A stretch of DNA of 64,000 nt from Clostridia bacterium (GTDB lineage: Bacteria; Bacillota; Clostridia; Christensenellales; Aristaeellaceae). Below, piece by piece: positions 43,069 to 52,660 of the stretch. Under the pieces are notes generated by a model. It made no database searches. It was not told the origin of the DNA and saw nothing but the letters and a program-made list of their open reading frames with translations. The position numbers were made by a program, and so were the translations under genes. Within the stretch, counting starts at the first letter, position 1, and every line of letters starts with the position of its first letter. The stretch covers positions 1 through 64,000 of the forward strand of contig JAFSOC010000008.1 in NCBI GenBank assembly GCA_017447185.1, in the 5' to 3' direction.

Positions 43069-44533
43069 CAAACGGGCCGGTGCTGCAGGGCGGATTGCCC
43101 TGGCCGGCCTGATTTCCGTTGCGGTGCTGCTGATCTGCTCAAAGAATTCGCCGCTGTACCCGATGAACGACTGGGTGGATGTGAACTGCTTTTTCACCGT
43201 CGGGCGGGGAATGAAGCACGGGCTGACACCCTACCTGGACCTGTACGAACAGAAGGGGCCGCTGCTGTACGTGGCCTACGCGCTGGCGGCCTGGATCTCC
43301 GAGACCAGCTTCCTGGGCGTATTCATCGTGGAGGCGCTCTGCTTTGCCGCGTTCCTGTACATCAGCGGGCGGACGGCGGAAATGCTGTCCGGATCGCCGG
43401 CAGCCTTCGCATGGGCGGCGGCGGGACTGGGCATCGGCGTGCCGCTGTCCCCGGCGTTCTCCCACGGGGGAAGCGCAGAGGAGCTGTTCCTGCCGGTATT
43501 TGCGCTGGCGCTGTATATTGTGCTGAAGGCGATGAAGGAGCGGAAGCCCCTGACGGCGCGGCAGGCCTGCTCCCTGGGCGTCTGCGGGGCCGCGGCGCTG
43601 TGGACGAAATACACCTTCTGCGGCCTGTTTGCCGGGCTGGCGATTGCGGTGATTATCTGGTATATCGCGGACTTCCGGGGACGGAAACTCTGGAAAACGG
43701 TGCTGCAGGCTGCGCTGGGCGCGGGGATCGTGACGGCGGCGGTGCTGATCCGCTATTTGATCGCCGGGGCGCTGCCGGCACTGTGGCAGGCGTATTTCAC
43801 GGACAACCTGACCCGCTACACCCAGAACATCCGCAGCGGGAACTACGACCTGCCGCTGCCGAACCTGCTGAACAACCTGAGCTGGTCCATTCCGGCGGCG
43901 ATCGGCATGCTCTGGCTGCTGGTTACGTCGAAGAAACACTGGCGGGAGGCGGCGGCCTGCGTGCTGGGAGCCGTGGGACTGTTCATGTTCACGTATGCCA
44001 GCGGGCGGCGGTATCCCTACTACGCCATCGTGATGGCGGCCTTCGGGGCGCCGGGATTCGCAGCGCTGTTCGGGGTGATCCCCGGGAAGATCCGGGAGAA
44101 CCGGATATTCCGGCGGGCGGCCGCGGGGATCGCGGCGCTGGCGGTATGTCTGGGGCCCCTGGCGGCGTACCACTGGAGCGGGAACGTGTACCTGATGGGA
44201 AAGGAAAAAAGCGAGCTGCCCCAGTACCAATTCGCGGAAACAATCAAAGAGGCGGAGGACAAATCCCTGCTGAACTACGGATTCCTGGACGGGGGATTCT
44301 ACTTTGCGGCGGAAAGCCTGCCGGTGACCCGCTGGTTCTGCACGCTGAACAACGACCTGCCGGAAATGCAGCAGGCGCTGAAGGAAACGGTGGAGAACGG
44401 GGAAACGGAATTCATCATCACGCGGCAGCAGAAACTGAAAAATGCCGGCCAGTATGAACTGGCCGACAGGGCGGAAATGGTCTTTGAGGGCCGGAACTGG
44501 ACCTATTACCTGTACCGGCGGAAAGCGGAATAA
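43049..44533 (+). CDS. GT39-like multi-pass membrane glycosyltransferase
   Basis: The 494-residue protein has about ten membrane helices and the motif MNDWVDVNCFFTVGRGMKHGLTPYLDLYEQKGPLLYV near the N-terminus, which fits GT39/ArnT-type enzymes with the acidic pair before a short loop. Such enzymes use polyprenyl-phosphate sugars. A hydrophilic C-terminal tail (about 395-494) faces outside. Last gene of the envelope operon. Substrate unknown. Confidence 0.8.
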   Translation: MNNWMNNKRAGAAGRIALAGLISVAVLLICSKNSPLYPMNDWVDVNCFFTVGRGMKHGLTPYLDLYEQKGPLLYVAYALAAWISETSFLGVFIVEALCFAAFLYISGRTAEMLSGSPAAFAWAAAGLGIGVPLSPAFSHGGSAEELFLPVFALALYIVLKAMKERKPLTARQACSLGVCGAAALWTKYTFCGLFAGLAIAVIIWYIADFRGRKLWKTVLQAALGAGIVTAAVLIRYLIAGALPALWQAYFTDNLTRYTQNIRSGNYDLPLPNLLNNLSWSIPAAIGMLWLLVTSKKHWREAAACVLGAVGLFMFTYASGRRYPYYAIVMAAFGAPGFAALFGVIPGKIRENRIFRRAAAGIAALAVCLGPLAAYHWSGNVYLMGKEKSELPQYQFAETIKEAEDKSLLNYGFLDGGFYFAAESLPVTRWFCTLNNDLPEMQQALKETVENGETEFIITRQQKLKNAGQYELADRAEMVFEGRNWTYYLYRRKAE

Positions 44534-44730
44534 CGGATTACTGCTGCTGTCGGCGGACTCCCCGGAGGATTCCCCGGAGGAGGATTTTTACGCCAGGTCT
44601 TCCGCGGCGGCACAGATCTGATTCAGGGGGAAATGCTTTTTTTTGCTTTCTGCTTTTGTATGCTATAATACGGGGAAAAGGCAAGAGCGGAACGGACGGT
44701 TCCGCTCCGGAAAAGAAGAAGGAACTGAAA

Positions 44731-45492
44731 ATGACCCGACAGGAAATTATGGAAATCGCACTGAAGCAGGCCGCGGCAGACTGCTCCTGCGAGCCGGCGG
44801 ACTTCCGCCGGGCGGAGAATGTGATCGTTGAATCCAAGGCATCCCCGGACGCGAGCCGGTACATGAAAGTGCCGCACATCTGCGCGCTGTTCACCTTCGG
44901 GAACAACGTGGTGGCGGCCTGCCGGAAGGACCTGATTCCGGAGATCATGGCATTCGTAAACGGGGCGGAGAAGATCCACCGGTGCTTCGAGACGCCGTAT
45001 CTGTACAAGCTGAACGACATCCTGGCGAAGGTGAATGCCCAGGCGGCCTGGATGCACACCTGCTTCCTGCCGGATCCGGAACGGATCTACGGCGCGGACC
45101 TGCACTGTGCCTACGAAACGCGGCTGCTCCACCAGGAGGACTTTGCCGACCTGTACGTGCCGGAATGGGGCAACGCCCTGTGCAGCGACCGGAAACAGCT
45201 GGACATGCTGGGCGTGGGTGCCTACGACGGGGGAAAGCTGATCGGCCTGGCGGGCTGCTCCGCCGACTGCCCGGAGATGTGGCAGATCGGGATTGACGTG
45301 CTGCCGGAATACCGGCGGCAGGGGATCGCCTCCGTGCTGACGAACCGGCTGGCCCGGGCGATCTTCGACGCGGGAAAGGTGCCCTTCTACGCGGCGGCGT
45401 GGGCGAACACCCGCTCCTTCCGCAACGGGCTGAAGAGCGGATTCCTGCCCAGCTGGAGCGCGCTCACCGCCACGGAAAAGGAAGCGGAATAA
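44731..45492 (+). CDS. GNAT-family N-acetyltransferase
   Basis: The 253-residue protein has the acetyl-CoA pattern IGIDVLPEYRRQGIASVLTNRLARAIFD in the C-terminal GNAT domain (about 150-240). The N-terminal half is different from typical GNAT and has several Cys. AAGAAGGAA precedes the ATG; a TATAAT lies at 44664. A TTG start at 44656 in the same frame falls on the -10 and is unlikely. Acceptor unknown. Confidence 0.85.
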   Translation: MTRQEIMEIALKQAAADCSCEPADFRRAENVIVESKASPDASRYMKVPHICALFTFGNNVVAACRKDLIPEIMAFVNGAEKIHRCFETPYLYKLNDILAKVNAQAAWMHTCFLPDPERIYGADLHCAYETRLLHQEDFADLYVPEWGNALCSDRKQLDMLGVGAYDGGKLIGLAGCSADCPEMWQIGIDVLPEYRRQGIASVLTNRLARAIFDAGKVPFYAAAWANTRSFRNGLKSGFLPSWSALTATEKEAE

Positions 45493-45555
45493 GGATTTAA
45501 TCGCTGAAAAGATGGGGAAAACAGCCGAAGAACAATCGAAATACAATAAAACCTA

Positions 45556-45584
45556 TTGACATGGTAGGCGAATGGTGATAAGAT
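45556..45584 (+). promoter_or_regulatory. promoter of the metY leader
   Basis: TTGACA (45556-45561), a 17-base spacer and TAAGAT (45579-45584). The transcript starts near 45591 and carries the leader ORF. Confidence 0.75.
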
Positions 45585-45616
45585 GCCGCCAACGAAACGA
45601 AAGGAGACGCGGAACC

Positions 45617-45715
45617 ATGATGTGTATGTGCGGACGAATGCTTAACTCCCGGGCCACGACTGCCGCGGGCTGCTTCGGCTGTACCCTGCCGCGCCTCCAC
45701 CGAATGCGCGGCTGA
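45617..45715 (+). CDS. Met/Cys-rich leader peptide of metY
   Basis: A 32-residue ORF (MMCMCGRML at its start) holds two Cys and four Met among its first eight codons, plus Cys at 19 and 22. AAGGAG lies before the ATG. It stands between a good promoter and a terminator-like hairpin ahead of metY. This is the layout of an amino-acid attenuator: low Cys- or Met-tRNA would stall the ribosome early in the ORF. The codons at 45646-45654 can also pair with the terminator's 5' arm. Confidence 0.7.
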   Translation: MMCMCGRMLNSRATTAAGCFGCTLPRLHRMRG

Positions 45716-45741
45716 AAACAGCCGGCGGACTGCGACTGTGC

Positions 45742-45770
45742 CCGGGAGCTTGCGAAAGCCCCCGGTTTAT
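45742..45770 (+). terminator. attenuator hairpin before metY
   Basis: CCGGGAGCTT (45742-45751), loop GCGA, AAGCCCCCGG (45756-45765), one mismatch, then TTTATATTT. GCCCGGGAG (45740-45748) is the exact complement of CTCCCGGGC (45646-45654) inside the leader ORF, giving an alternative antiterminator. Confidence 0.65.
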
Positions 45771-45841
45771 ATTTGCCGGCGGGACGGAAACCAAGAGGGA
45801 GAACCAAAAAAAATAAATGATTAAAAAGGAGAATGAAAACC

Positions 45842-47131
45842 ATGAGTAACTATAAATTCGAAACCCTCCAGCTGCACGTAGGACAGGAACAGGCCGATCC
45901 CGCCACCGACGCACGGGCCGTACCGATTTACCAGACTACCTCCTATGTATTCCACAACAGCAAACACGCCGCGGACCGGTTCGGCCTGGCGGATGCCGGC
46001 AACATCTACGGCCGGCTGACCAACTCCACCCAGGACGTGCTGGAGAAGCGGGTGGCGGCCCTGGAGGGCGGCGCGGCGGCACTGGCGGTATCCTCCGGCG
46101 CGGCGGCCATCACCTACACGATTCAGGCGCTGGCAGCCAACGGCGGCCACATCGTGGCTCAGAAAACCATCTACGGCGGAAGCTTCAACCTGCTGAGCCA
46201 CACGCTGCCGCAGTACGGAGTGGAGACCACCTTCGTGAACGCCCACGACCTGCAGGAAGTGGAAGGCGCGATTAAAGAGAACACCCGGGCGATCTACCTG
46301 GAGACCCTGGGGAACCCCAACAGCGACATCCCGGACATCGACGCCATCGCGGAGATCGCCCATAAGCACGGGCTGCCGCTGGTGATCGACAATACCTTCG
46401 GCACTCCCTACTGGATCCGCCCCATCGAACACGGCGCGGACATCGTGGTGCATTCGGCAACGAAGTTCCTGGGCGGCCACGGCACGACCCTGGGCGGTAT
46501 CATCGTGGAAGCGGGCAAATTCAACTGGAAGGCCAGCGGAAAGTATCCGAACATCGCCGCGCCGAACCCCAGCTACCACGGCGTATCCTTCTACGATGTG
46601 GTGGGCCCCGCGGCCTTCGTGACCTTCATCCGGGCCATCCTGCTGCGGGATACGGGCGCCTGCATCTCGCCCTTCAACGCGTTCCTGCTGCTGCAGGGCG
46701 TCGAGACCCTGTCCCTGCGGCTGGACCGGCACGCGGAGAACACAAAAAAGGTGATCGACTTCCTTTCGAACCACCCGCAGGTGGAGAAAGTCAATCACCC
46801 CTCGGTGCCGGATCATCCGGACCACCGACTGTACCAGAAGTATTTCCCGAACGGCGGCGCCTCCATCTTCACCTTTGAAATCAAGGGCGGACAGAAGGAA
46901 GCCTGGGAATTCATCGACCATCTGGAAATCTTCTCACTGCTGGCCAACGTGGCGGACGTGAAGAGCCTGGTGATTCACCCGGCCTCCACCACCCACTCCC
47001 AGCTGAGCGAAGAAGAACTGCTGGACCAGGGCATCCGGCCCAACACGATCCGCCTGTCCATCGGCACGGAGCACATCGACGACATCCTGGCCGACCTGGA
47101 GAAGGGATTCGCCGCGGTCCGCAGCCTGTAA
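45842..47131 (+). CDS. metY: O-acetylhomoserine sulfhydrylase
   Basis: The 429-residue PLP enzyme has FETLQLHVGQEQADP, TSYVF, AALEGG and VHSATKFLGGHG (PLP lysine) of the Cys/Met metabolism family. It makes homocysteine from O-acetylhomoserine and sulfide, ahead of MetH. The start at 45842 has AAGGAG at a good distance, unlike the ATG at 45833. Its expression is probably controlled by the leader ORF and hairpin at 45617-45770. Confidence 0.93.
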   Translation: MSNYKFETLQLHVGQEQADPATDARAVPIYQTTSYVFHNSKHAADRFGLADAGNIYGRLTNSTQDVLEKRVAALEGGAAALAVSSGAAAITYTIQALAANGGHIVAQKTIYGGSFNLLSHTLPQYGVETTFVNAHDLQEVEGAIKENTRAIYLETLGNPNSDIPDIDAIAEIAHKHGLPLVIDNTFGTPYWIRPIEHGADIVVHSATKFLGGHGTTLGGIIVEAGKFNWKASGKYPNIAAPNPSYHGVSFYDVVGPAAFVTFIRAILLRDTGACISPFNAFLLLQGVETLSLRLDRHAENTKKVIDFLSNHPQVEKVNHPSVPDHPDHRLYQKYFPNGGASIFTFEIKGGQKEAWEFIDHLEIFSLLANVADVKSLVIHPASTTHSQLSEEELLDQGIRPNTIRLSIGTEHIDDILADLEKGFAAVRSL

Positions 47132-47147
47132 GAAATCCTCCTGAAAA

Positions 47148-48605
47148 TTAAAGAATTTTGAGCGTGTTTGCGCACAGGGAAGGAAGGCGTTCCGGCAGGG
47201 AAACCAGCAGGACGCCGAATTCCTGTGTAAAGGGGACGGGGCCTGCGCCCAGGAGTTCCACGGAGCGGACGGGCTGATCCGCAAAACTGCGGAGTGCCAT
47301 GGTCTCGCCGCCCTTTGCGCCCATGAGGAAGGCATAGACGGCACCGTCCTTCTGCACAAAGCGGACATCACTCGGACCCCATTCGGTCTTTTCCTCGGTG
47401 AAGCCGTCGATCTTCACCCGGGTTTCGCCCTCGCCGAAGACGCGCCAGGGCCGGGTGCCGTAAACGGCCTCGCTGTTGACGGCGAACCATTCGCCGATCT
47501 TATCGAGGATAAAGGAAGCCTCGTCGTCAATGGAGCCGTCGGGCCGCTGGAGGATATTGAGCAGCATGACGCCGTTCTTCGAAATGATATCCACCAGCAT
47601 CTCGATGATCTGCTCCGGATGCTTATAGGGATAATGCACATCATAGAACCAGTTGCCGATGCAGGTATCCGTATGCCAGGGCTCGGGCATGATGCCCGGG
47701 AGCTGGCTCTTTTCAATATCCAGGACGCCGACGGAGAAGATCTCCGGCCGGCGGTCCTTCTGCAGGTAGACGGCCCGGTTCTCCCCGTGATCGGCGATGG
47801 AGGTATTGTACAGGTGGGCGACGGCCGTGAGGCCCAGGCGGTAAACCTCCGGATCCGGGGCATCCTGCTTCTCCATCCAGTGCTCGCCGAAGGGCAGGAC
47901 GCCATCGGTATAGAGCAGGTCCGGATGGAAGCGGTCCACCATCTCGGTCACGCAGCGGAGCCAGTACTCCCGGAACTGCTGATTCTGCGTATACCAGGGG
48001 GCAGCGGCGCCGGGATCGTCGGTGCCGTGCTCCTGATTGGCATGATAGAAATCCTGATAGGCGGGATCGTTGCCGTCATAGGGAACGCCGGCATAGGGGC
48101 CGAATTTGTCGCAGCCCTTGTTGACGCGCCACCAGGAGAAGGAGGCGCCGAGGTGCTCGCTCATGCCGAAGGGCATGCCCAGCCGGTCCGCCGCCTTTTT
48201 CCAGAGGGCGAGGATATCCTTATGGGGGCCCACATTGACGCTGTTCATGCGGTTCAGCTTCGAATCATAATTGAAGAAATGATCATGATGGGTGGCCTGG
48301 GTCATGAGGTAGCGGGCGCCGGCCTTGTAATACCGGTCCGCCAGGGATTCGGGATCGAAATTCTCCGCCTTCCAGAGGGCGCAGATATCCTTGTAACCGA
48401 ACTTCGACGGATGGCCGTAATGGCGGAGGTGGTATTCATACTGGGGCGTTCCCTCGATATACATATTGCGGGCGTACCAGTCGCCGAACATGGGGACGCT
48501 CTGGGGACCCCAGTGGCTCCAGATGCCGAACTTGGCGTCCCGGAACCATTGCGGGGCGGAATAGGTGCGCAGGGATTCAAAGTTGGGATCAAAATGCATG
48601 GTCAT
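47148..48605 (-). CDS. alpha-L-fucosidase (GH29)
   Basis: The 485-residue protein shows GH29 landmarks: WFRDAKFGIWSHWGPQSVP, ARYLMTQATHHDHFFNYDS, LGMPFGMSEHLGASFSWW and the nucleophile Asp in LLYTDGVLP. It has no signal peptide, so it cleaves imported fucosides. Transcribed opposite to the met genes from its own promoter (48693-48665). Confidence 0.9.
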   Translation of the reverse strand: MTMHFDPNFESLRTYSAPQWFRDAKFGIWSHWGPQSVPMFGDWYARNMYIEGTPQYEYHLRHYGHPSKFGYKDICALWKAENFDPESLADRYYKAGARYLMTQATHHDHFFNYDSKLNRMNSVNVGPHKDILALWKKAADRLGMPFGMSEHLGASFSWWRVNKGCDKFGPYAGVPYDGNDPAYQDFYHANQEHGTDDPGAAAPWYTQNQQFREYWLRCVTEMVDRFHPDLLYTDGVLPFGEHWMEKQDAPDPEVYRLGLTAVAHLYNTSIADHGENRAVYLQKDRRPEIFSVGVLDIEKSQLPGIMPEPWHTDTCIGNWFYDVHYPYKHPEQIIEMLVDIISKNGVMLLNILQRPDGSIDDEASFILDKIGEWFAVNSEAVYGTRPWRVFGEGETRVKIDGFTEEKTEWGPSDVRFVQKDGAVYAFLMGAKGGETMALRSFADQPVRSVELLGAGPVPFTQEFGVLLVSLPERLPSLCANTLKIL

Positions 48606-48664
48606 GGATGTCTCCCCCGGTTCTGTCCGCAGGCGGACGGTAATGTTTTACGGATGCTGTGACA

Positions 48665-48693
48665 AAGATAAACAAAGCCGGGCGATCTGTCAA
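48665..48693 (-). promoter_or_regulatory. promoter of the GH29 gene
   Basis: On the minus strand TTGACA (48693-48688), a 17-base spacer and TATCTT (48670-48665), about 60 bases before the ATG at 48605. Confidence 0.7.
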
Positions 48694-48775
48694 GGGAGCG
48701 GGGCGCAAGAAAAACAATACGAACGGAGTTTTTTATGCTATACTGGAAGCAACGAACGAAAAAGGGGACAGGACG

Positions 48776-49636
48776 ATGCGCATTTCAGAACTGCTGAAAC
48801 GGGACGGAGTGACCTTCTCCCTGGAGGTTTTCCCGCCGAAAACATCTGAAAAATACAGCGAAACCGCGGCAAAGGCCCTGGAGATCGCCCAGCTGAAGCC
48901 GGACTTCATGAGCGTGACCTACGGCGCGGGCGGCGGCACCGGGGAATTCACCACCGGGATCGCCGCAGACATCCAGAAGAACTACGGGGTGCCCACGCTG
49001 GCGCACCTGACCTGCGTGAGCTCCACGCGGGAGCATGTGCTGAAAATGCTGGATTTGTACCGGCAGAACGGGATCGAGAACATCCTGGCGCTGCGGGGGG
49101 ACATCCCGAAGGACGGGAAGGTCTCCGAGGACTACAAATACGCAGTGGAGCTGATCCGGGACATCAAGGAGAACGGCGACTTCTGCATCGGCGGCGCCTG
49201 CTATCCGGAAGGGCACGTGGAGAGCGTCCACAAGGCGGAGGACCTGCGCCACCTGAAGGAGAAGACGGACGCGGGACTGGACTTCCTGACGACGCAGATG
49301 TTCTTCAACAACGCGGTGTTCTTCAACTTCCTGTACCGGGCCCGGGAGGCGGGGATCAGCGTGCCGATCATCGCGGGGATCATGCCCATCACCAGCCCGA
49401 AGCAGCTGAGCCGCAGCGTGGCCATGTCCGGGACGGACGTGCCCCAGCGGTTCCGCGCCATCGTGGACTACTTTGGGGAGAGCCCGGCGGCCATGACGCA
49501 GGCGGGCATCATCTATGCGACGGAACAGATTATCGACCTGGTGGCCAACGGGATCCGGCATATCCATGTTTACACGATGAACAAGCCGGAAGTGGCCGAG
49601 GGAATCAAGAGAAACCTTTCGGAAATACTGAGGTGA
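48776..49636 (+). CDS. metF: 5,10-methylenetetrahydrofolate reductase
   Basis: The 286-residue protein matches MetF: SLEVFPPK at the N-terminus, SVTYGAGGG, HLTCVSSTREHV, ILALRGDIP and GFYFQPFF-type region read as FLTTQMFFN. It reduces methylene-THF to methyl-THF, the donor for MetH. The ATG at 48776 follows a GGGGACAGGA site. The next gene starts three bases after its stop. Confidence 0.92.
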   Translation: MRISELLKRDGVTFSLEVFPPKTSEKYSETAAKALEIAQLKPDFMSVTYGAGGGTGEFTTGIAADIQKNYGVPTLAHLTCVSSTREHVLKMLDLYRQNGIENILALRGDIPKDGKVSEDYKYAVELIRDIKENGDFCIGGACYPEGHVESVHKAEDLRHLKEKTDAGLDFLTTQMFFNNAVFFNFLYRAREAGISVPIIAGIMPITSPKQLSRSVAMSGTDVPQRFRAIVDYFGESPAAMTQAGIIYATEQIIDLVANGIRHIHVYTMNKPEVAEGIKRNLSEILR

Positions 49637-49639
49637 CGG

Positions 49640-50296
49640 ATGAAAATTCCTGTGGAAGAAGCCCTGCGGTATATGGGCGCGGCACAGGCGGACGAAGCCA
49701 CGCGGCACCTGGCGGAGGAAACGGCCGGGATGCTGGAGGAGCGGCTGCGGCCGCGGTTCCTGTGGCGCGCTTTTCCGATTGCCCGCGGGGAGGAGGGAAT
49801 CCGGCTGGAAGGCGCCGGGATGACCCTGCCGGGGACGCTGGCGGAAAAGATGCTGGCGGAATGCGACACGGCGGCGCTGATGATCGCCACGCTGGGGGCC
49901 GGATTCGACCGGATGATGCAGGAATGGGAAAAACGGGACATGGCGCGGGCCGCGGTGATGGACGTGTGCGGCAGCGCGTGGACGGAAGCCGTGTGCGACG
50001 AGGCGGAGGAGGAAATCCGCGGCCGGTTTCCGGGGAAATACCTGACGGACCGGTTCAGCCCGGGATACGGGGACCTGCCGCTGCAGTTGCAGGCCGGATT
50101 CCTGCAGGCGCTGGATGCCGGGCGGAAGCTGGGGATTACAGCGAATGAAAGCTATCTGCTGCTGCCGTGCAAATCGGTGACGGCAATCATCGGGCTGGCG
50201 GACCGGCCCCAGGGAGCGAAGATCCGCGGATGCGGATACTGCCGGCTGCGCGGGGAATGCGCATACAGGAAGAGAGGGATATTCTGTGGAGATTAA
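49640..50296 (+). CDS. stand-alone methionine synthase activation-domain protein
   Basis: The 218-residue protein carries the MetH activation signature TDRFSPGYGDLPLQLQAGF and a Cys-rich C-terminus (GCGYCRLRGECAYRKRG). In E. coli this domain is the C-terminal part of MetH and rebinds AdoMet to re-methylate cob(II)alamin. Here it is a separate gene placed directly before a MetH that lacks it, overlapping by 11 bases. This complements the truncated MetH. Confidence 0.88.
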   Translation: MKIPVEEALRYMGAAQADEATRHLAEETAGMLEERLRPRFLWRAFPIARGEEGIRLEGAGMTLPGTLAEKMLAECDTAALMIATLGAGFDRMMQEWEKRDMARAAVMDVCGSAWTEAVCDEAEEEIRGRFPGKYLTDRFSPGYGDLPLQLQAGFLQALDAGRKLGITANESYLLLPCKSVTAIIGLADRPQGAKIRGCGYCRLRGECAYRKRGIFCGD

Positions 50297-52631
50297 GCTG
50301 CCGATGCTGCTGGACGGGGCAATGGGCACCATGCTGCAGAAGAGCGGCATGAAACCCGGCACGGTTCCGGAGACGCTGAACATTACGGACCCGGAAATGG
50401 TGGCGGCGGTGCACCGGGCGTACTACCGGGCGGGAAGCCGGGTGGTATACGCCAATACCTTCGGGGCGAACCGGCTGAAGATGAAGAACACGGGATACAC
50501 CGTGCAGGAGATCATCGCGGCGGGGGTGCGCCTGGCGAAGGAATGCGCGAAGGAGACCGGAGGGCTGGTGGGCCTGGATGTGGGTCCCATCGGCGTGATG
50601 CTGGAGCCGCTGGGAACGCTGCCCTTTGGCGAGGCGGTGGACATCTACCGGGAGATCATGCGGGCCGGCGCGGATGCCGGGGCGGACATGATCGCCATCG
50701 AAACCATGAGCGACCTGGCGGAAACCCGGGCAGCGCTGATTGCGGCGAAGGAAGCAACGGACCTGCCGGTATTCGTGACGATGAGCTTTGACGCCACGGG
50801 GCGGACCTTCACCGGATGCACGCCGGCCTCCATGGCGCGGACGATGGAAGGCCTGGGGGCGGACGCGGTGGGCATCAACTGCTCGCTGGGGCCGAAGGAA
50901 ATGATCCCCATGATCCGGGAGATCCGGGCGAATACCACGCTGCCGGTGATCGCCAAGCCCAACGCGGGGCTGCCGGACCCGGTGACGGGAGCATACGGCG
51001 TGGACGCGGAAAGCTTCGCGGAGGCCATGAAGGAACTGGCGGCGGCCGGGGCGGAGATCGTGGGCGGATGCTGCGGAACGAACCCGGACTACATCGCGGC
51101 GCTGGCGCGGACGGAGCTGCCGAAGGCAGAGCGGCCGGCGATCGGCGGCGCGGTCTGCACGTGGGCGGTATGCCTGAGTACCGACCGGGTGCGGGTGATC
51201 GGCGAGCGGATCAATCCTACGGGAAAGAAACGCCTGCAGCAGGCACTGCTGGAGGATGATACGGACTATATTGTGGAGCTGGCGATCAACCAGGCAGACG
51301 CGGGGGCGGACCTGCTGGACATCAACGTGGGTTACCCGGGGGTGGACGAGGTCAGCATGCTGCCAAAGGTGGTGCAGGCGGTGCAGAGTGCAGTGGACCT
51401 GCCGCTGCAGCTGGACACGACGAACCCGGAAGCGCTGGAGGCGGCACTGCGGGTATACCACGGGAAGGCCGCGGTGAACTCCGTGAACGGCAAGGAAGAG
51501 AGCCTGAACACCGTGCTGCCGCTGGTGAAGAAATACGGCGCGGCGGTGGTGGGCCTGACGCTGGATGAGAACGGGATTCCGGACACGGCGGAAAAGCGGG
51601 TGGCAATCGCCCGGCGGATCCTGGAGCGGGCGACGGCCGTCGGAATTCCGAAGGAGGATCTGTGGATCGACTGCCTGACGCTGACGGTATCCGCACAGCA
51701 GGAGCAGGCCATGGAGACGCTGAAGGCCGTGCACACGGTGCGGAATGAACTGGGGCTGAAGACGGTGCTGGGGGTCAGCAATATTTCCTTCGGCCTGCCG
51801 AACCGGATGCTGGTAACCCGGGCATTCCTGGCGGCGGCCCTGGAAGCGGGGCTGACGCTGCCCATCGTGAACCCGAACCAAAAGGAGATCATGGACGTGA
51901 TCGCCGCCCGGCGGGTACTCAGCGGCGAGGATGAAGGATGCCGCGGATATGTGGACCGGTTTGCGGAGGAAGCGCCGGCGAGCGCGGCGCCCGCGGCAAA
52001 TGCGGAAATGACGCTGGGGGACGCGATCCGGAAGGGACTGCGGAAGGAAGCGGAGCGGCTGACGGCCGAGGCGCTGAAGACCCGGAGCGAAATGGAACTG
52101 GTGGAGCAGGAGCTGATTCCCGCGCTGGAAGAAACCGGCGAGAAATATGAGCAGGGGAAGGTTTTCCTGCCGCAGCTGCTGTCCGCGGCCCAGGCGGCCC
52201 AGAGCGCCTTCGGGGAGATCCGGGGGTCGCTGCTGCAGAAGGGCGAGCAGGGAACGGACCGGGGCGCGGTTATCATGGCCACGGTGCAGGGCGATATTCA
52301 TGACATCGGGAAGAATATTGTGATTACGGTGCTGGAGAATTACGGATACCGGGTGTATGACCTGGGGAAGGATGTGGCGCCGGAGGTGATTGTGAAGGAG
52401 GCCCGGGAGAAGGGTGTGAAGCTGGTAGGCCTGAGTGCACTGATGACCACCACACTGCCGGCCATGGCGGAGACGGTAAAGCAGCTGAAGATGCTGGAGG
52501 AGCCGCCGCTGGTGATGGTTGGCGGGGCTGTCGTGACCGCGGATTACGCACAGGCGATTGGGGCGGAGTATTACGCGAAGGATGTGCGGGATGCGGTGAA
52601 GATTGCTGCACGGGTGTTCAGCGATCCGTGA
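50286..52631 (+). CDS. metH: cobalamin-dependent methionine synthase lacking the activation domain
   Basis: The 781-residue protein starts at GTG. Order: homocysteine S-methyltransferase domain (about 1-290; zinc Cys in VGGCCGTNP), pterin-binding domain (about 300-560; RVRVIGERINPTGKK), helical cap and cobalamin-binding domain (about 570-781), with D-x-H-x-x-G in DIHDIGKNIV (His672). It transfers methyl from methyl-THF to homocysteine. The usual C-terminal activation domain is supplied by 49640-50296. Ends the metF-activation-metH operon. Confidence 0.93.
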   Translation: MEIKLPMLLDGAMGTMLQKSGMKPGTVPETLNITDPEMVAAVHRAYYRAGSRVVYANTFGANRLKMKNTGYTVQEIIAAGVRLAKECAKETGGLVGLDVGPIGVMLEPLGTLPFGEAVDIYREIMRAGADAGADMIAIETMSDLAETRAALIAAKEATDLPVFVTMSFDATGRTFTGCTPASMARTMEGLGADAVGINCSLGPKEMIPMIREIRANTTLPVIAKPNAGLPDPVTGAYGVDAESFAEAMKELAAAGAEIVGGCCGTNPDYIAALARTELPKAERPAIGGAVCTWAVCLSTDRVRVIGERINPTGKKRLQQALLEDDTDYIVELAINQADAGADLLDINVGYPGVDEVSMLPKVVQAVQSAVDLPLQLDTTNPEALEAALRVYHGKAAVNSVNGKEESLNTVLPLVKKYGAAVVGLTLDENGIPDTAEKRVAIARRILERATAVGIPKEDLWIDCLTLTVSAQQEQAMETLKAVHTVRNELGLKTVLGVSNISFGLPNRMLVTRAFLAAALEAGLTLPIVNPNQKEIMDVIAARRVLSGEDEGCRGYVDRFAEEAPASAAPAANAEMTLGDAIRKGLRKEAERLTAEALKTRSEMELVEQELIPALEETGEKYEQGKVFLPQLLSAAQAAQSAFGEIRGSLLQKGEQGTDRGAVIMATVQGDIHDIGKNIVITVLENYGYRVYDLGKDVAPEVIVKEAREKGVKLVGLSALMTTTLPAMAETVKQLKMLEEPPLVMVGGAVVTADYAQAIGAEYYAKDVRDAVKIAARVFSDP

Positions 52632-52660
52632 TCAGTGGTCAGTCTGCTGCGGCGGGGTGA

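Noticed and set aside
44656-44730. TTG-initiated extension of the GNAT gene
   Set aside because: The TTG falls on the TATAAT promoter hexamer, so it is not in the mRNA.
45591-45842. SAM (S-box) or T-box riboswitch before metY
   Set aside because: No AGAGGTGGAGGGA/GAAACC blocks or GGTGGNACCGCG; the Met/Cys leader ORF and hairpin explain the region better.
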